A stretch of 8,294 nucleotides of DNA from Planctomycetaceae bacterium (lineage in GTDB: Bacteria > Planctomycetota > Phycisphaerae > Phycisphaerales > SM1A02), in the NCBI GenBank assembly GCA_002737585.1, contig NSIA01000092.1, forward strand, positions 1-8,294. The letters are read 5' to 3'. Below the pieces are notes generated by a model. That model was not told where the DNA came from. It saw nothing but the letters and a program-made list of their open reading frames with translations, and did no database searches. The first letter of the stretch is position 1, and each line of letters opens with the position of its first letter. Of this stretch, positions 7,007-8,294 are shown piece by piece. Both the position numbers and the translations under genes were made by a program.

Positions 7007-7915
7007 ATGCACGAGCCAGATCCCAACAACCCTGATCACGATTCGCCGCATTCCTCGGAGGGTGGGGAACCCGTCCCTCCTGGTGACCGAAAATCACCCG
7101 TTCCAGAGTCTGCAAATGCGGATTCTTCTCGCTCAAGCGGTGCGGATGACACCGCTGCCGGCCCGGAAGTGGACCTCACGGAGACCCTCCGATCGTGGCC
7201 GATTGGCGGCAATCGCCCAACGGTTCGGATGATCCGAACAGCCACCGGAGAGCGTGCTGTTCAGGTTCGGTTAGAACTGGGAATTTTGCAATTGGCGCTG
7301 AACGGCCGCCCGGACGGGCGCCGACCCCACGGCGCGGACTCCCTGTTGGACTGGCACCTCGCCCGATTGGAGGCATACCGCCGACGCGCGGGGAGCGATC
7401 AGGACATGCACCTCACCTCAAAGGACTGTGATGCCTTACGCAACGAAGGTGTGCAGGTCTATCACCGCTACGTGGCGCTCTTTGCCCTTGAGGAATACGA
7501 AGCCGTGGTGCGAGACACCGGGCGGAACCTGCGCATGTTTGACCTGTGTCGTGACTTTGGCGCAAGCCAGGGCGATCGCACGGTGCTGGAACAGTTCCGG
7601 CCATTTGTGGTGATGATGCGAGCGCGTGCCGAGGCAGCCATTGGTCTTGCCGGCGGCGACGCGCGACAAGCGTTGTTGGCGGTCGACCGAGCGCTTGCTG
7701 AATTGCGTACGCACTTTGATGACCACGGACCGATGGGCGGGTTCGAACAATCCAGCGAAGTCACCTTACTGCGTGGCATGCGCGATGCATTGGTGCCACG
7801 ATTGCCAGCGAGCCAGCGCTCCGAATTGGAAGAACGATTGCGCCGCGCCGTGGACGCGGAGAACTTTGAGTTGGCGGCCATCCTGCGCGATGAGTTGCGT
7901 GCACTGGACCATTGA
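7007..7915 (+). CDS. UVR-motif (UvrB/UvrC motif) protein of unknown function
   Basis: The product has 302 residues from the ATG at 7007, which has a GGGAG Shine-Dalgarno 8 nt upstream. There is no signal peptide or membrane segment, so it is probably cytoplasmic. Residues 1-55 or so are rich in Pro, Ser, Gly, Asp and Glu and look disordered. A middle domain follows: VRMIRTATGERAVQVRLELG, then NGRPDGRRPHG, which reads like a beta-rich element. About 120-260 is helical and TPR-like (YHRYVALFALEEYEAVVRDT, then NLRMFDLCRDF and VLEQFRPFVVMMRARAEAA). Residues 273-300 form a UVR motif, LEERLRRAVDAENFELAAILRDELRAL, the helical hairpin used for UvrB-UvrC contact and also found in McsA and ClpC-type proteins. 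There are no nuclease, helicase or zinc-finger residues, so it is not UvrB, UvrC or McsA. I recall similar proteins from planctomycete genomes without a known role. Its divergence from a sigma gene may be incidental. Confidence 0.85.
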   Translation: MHEPDPNNPDHDSPHSSEGGEPVPPGDRKSPVPESANADSSRSSGADDTAAGPEVDLTETLRSWPIGGNRPTVRMIRTATGERAVQVRLELGILQLALNGRPDGRRPHGADSLLDWHLARLEAYRRRAGSDQDMHLTSKDCDALRNEGVQVYHRYVALFALEEYEAVVRDTGRNLRMFDLCRDFGASQGDRTVLEQFRPFVVMMRARAEAAIGLAGGDARQALLAVDRALAELRTHFDDHGPMGGFEQSSEVTLLRGMRDALVPRLPASQRSELEERLRRAVDAENFELAAILRDELRALDH

Positions 7916-7972
7916 GTTTGCAAGTGTCTGTCACCCGCGCAACGCGTCGCGTGCACGTAGTGAATGTTCACT
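7916..7972. other. Short convergent intergenic gap with a small stem-loop
   Basis: The 52-nt gap between the UVR-motif gene and the next minus-strand gene holds a small hairpin, AGTGA-ATGT-TCACT at 7959-7972. Its right arm contains the minus-strand stop codon at 7968-7970. There is no T-tract on either side, so it is at best a weak bidirectional terminator. Confidence 0.3.
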
Positions 7973-8294
7973 CATGTCGCGCGGCAACTTCAAGCATGCT
8001 TGCTGCAAACGCAGGGCCGCCCAGCGCTGGGTCAATGGCTTTGAGACGAGCAACCTTTGGAGCAATGGCCTCGGTCGATCGACTCACTCGGTCAAGAATT
8101 TGCAGGCGACGCGTTTGGCATAACCACCATGCGGGCGACTGTTCGGGGACAGCCCGAGACACCTGTTCATAGAGCGTAAATGCCTCAGCCAGCGCAGCGT
8201 CTCCGCCGATTCCCCACAGTGATTCAGCGAGGGCAAGCGTGAGGTCGGCGCGCTCTCCGCGCGCAGCGATGGCGCGTCGTGCGGCGGCTTGTGC
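7968..8294 (-). CDS. C-terminal part of a TPR-like helical protein (5' end beyond right edge)
   Basis: The minus-strand frame is open from the right edge (8294) to the TGA at 7968-7970, giving the last 108 residues of a longer protein. The fragment is alanine-rich and amphipathic helical. AARRAIAARGERADLTLALA, WGIGGDAALAEAFTLYEQV and SPAWWLCQTRRLQILDRV have the spacing of small, aromatic and leucine residues seen in tetratricopeptide-like helix pairs. The end, ARLKAIDPALGGPAFAASML, resembles the closing helix of some planctomycete TPR proteins that I recall. No catalytic motif is visible in this part, and any N-terminal domain or signal sequence is outside the window. It is convergent with the UVR-motif gene, 52 nt away. 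An ATG lies at no useful position near the edge, so the true start is not in view. The coding call is solid; the TPR assignment is tentative. Confidence 0.65.
   Translation of the reverse strand, partial: AQAAARRAIAARGERADLTLALAESLWGIGGDAALAEAFTLYEQVSRAVPEQSPAWWLCQTRRLQILDRVSRSTEAIAPKVARLKAIDPALGGPAFAASMLEVAARHE

Overview
The window looks like a chromosomal segment of a Gram-negative bacterium with a conventional outer membrane. It carries the 5' part of lpxD (lipid A synthesis), two Skp/OmpH-like periplasmic chaperone genes and a complete bamA. GC content is moderate to high by eye and Shine-Dalgarno signals are mostly weak or absent. Two genes resemble proteins I associate with Planctomycetota, especially Phycisphaerae: a soluble helical protein ending in a UVR motif, and the end of an alanine-rich TPR-like protein. 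The taxon is an inference from family resemblance, not from a marker gene.

Layout. Positions 1-4616 form one minus-strand cluster read bamA, skp paralog 1, skp paralog 2, lpxD (lpxD runs off the left edge). This is the conserved envelope-biogenesis order bamA-skp-lpxD known from proteobacteria, but with the skp slot duplicated. Spacing is tight: 40 nt, 38 nt and a 4-nt ATGA overlap. An operon is therefore likely, in which BamA inserts outer-membrane proteins, the Skp-like proteins carry them through the periplasm, and LpxD makes the lipid A precursor. A divergent gcvT (glycine cleavage T-protein) starts only 56 nt from the bamA start. gcvT converges on a minus-strand sigma-70 family gene (5949-6866).

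The gap between gcvT and the sigma gene is not plain sequence. It holds a degenerate tandem array with an exact 8-nt period and consensus TCACNNGM, about twelve units at 5861-5956. The last unit overlaps the sigma stop codon. This is the least expected structure in the window.

Rightward from the sigma gene, a divergent gene (7007-7915) encodes the UVR-motif protein. Its good Shine-Dalgarno lies in the 3' arm of a 7-bp hairpin, so translation could be controlled there. It converges on a minus-strand gene cut by the right edge (C-terminal 108 residues, 7968-8294). No tRNA, rRNA, CRISPR array, insertion sequence or phage gene is visible. No intergenic stretch exceeds 300 nt.
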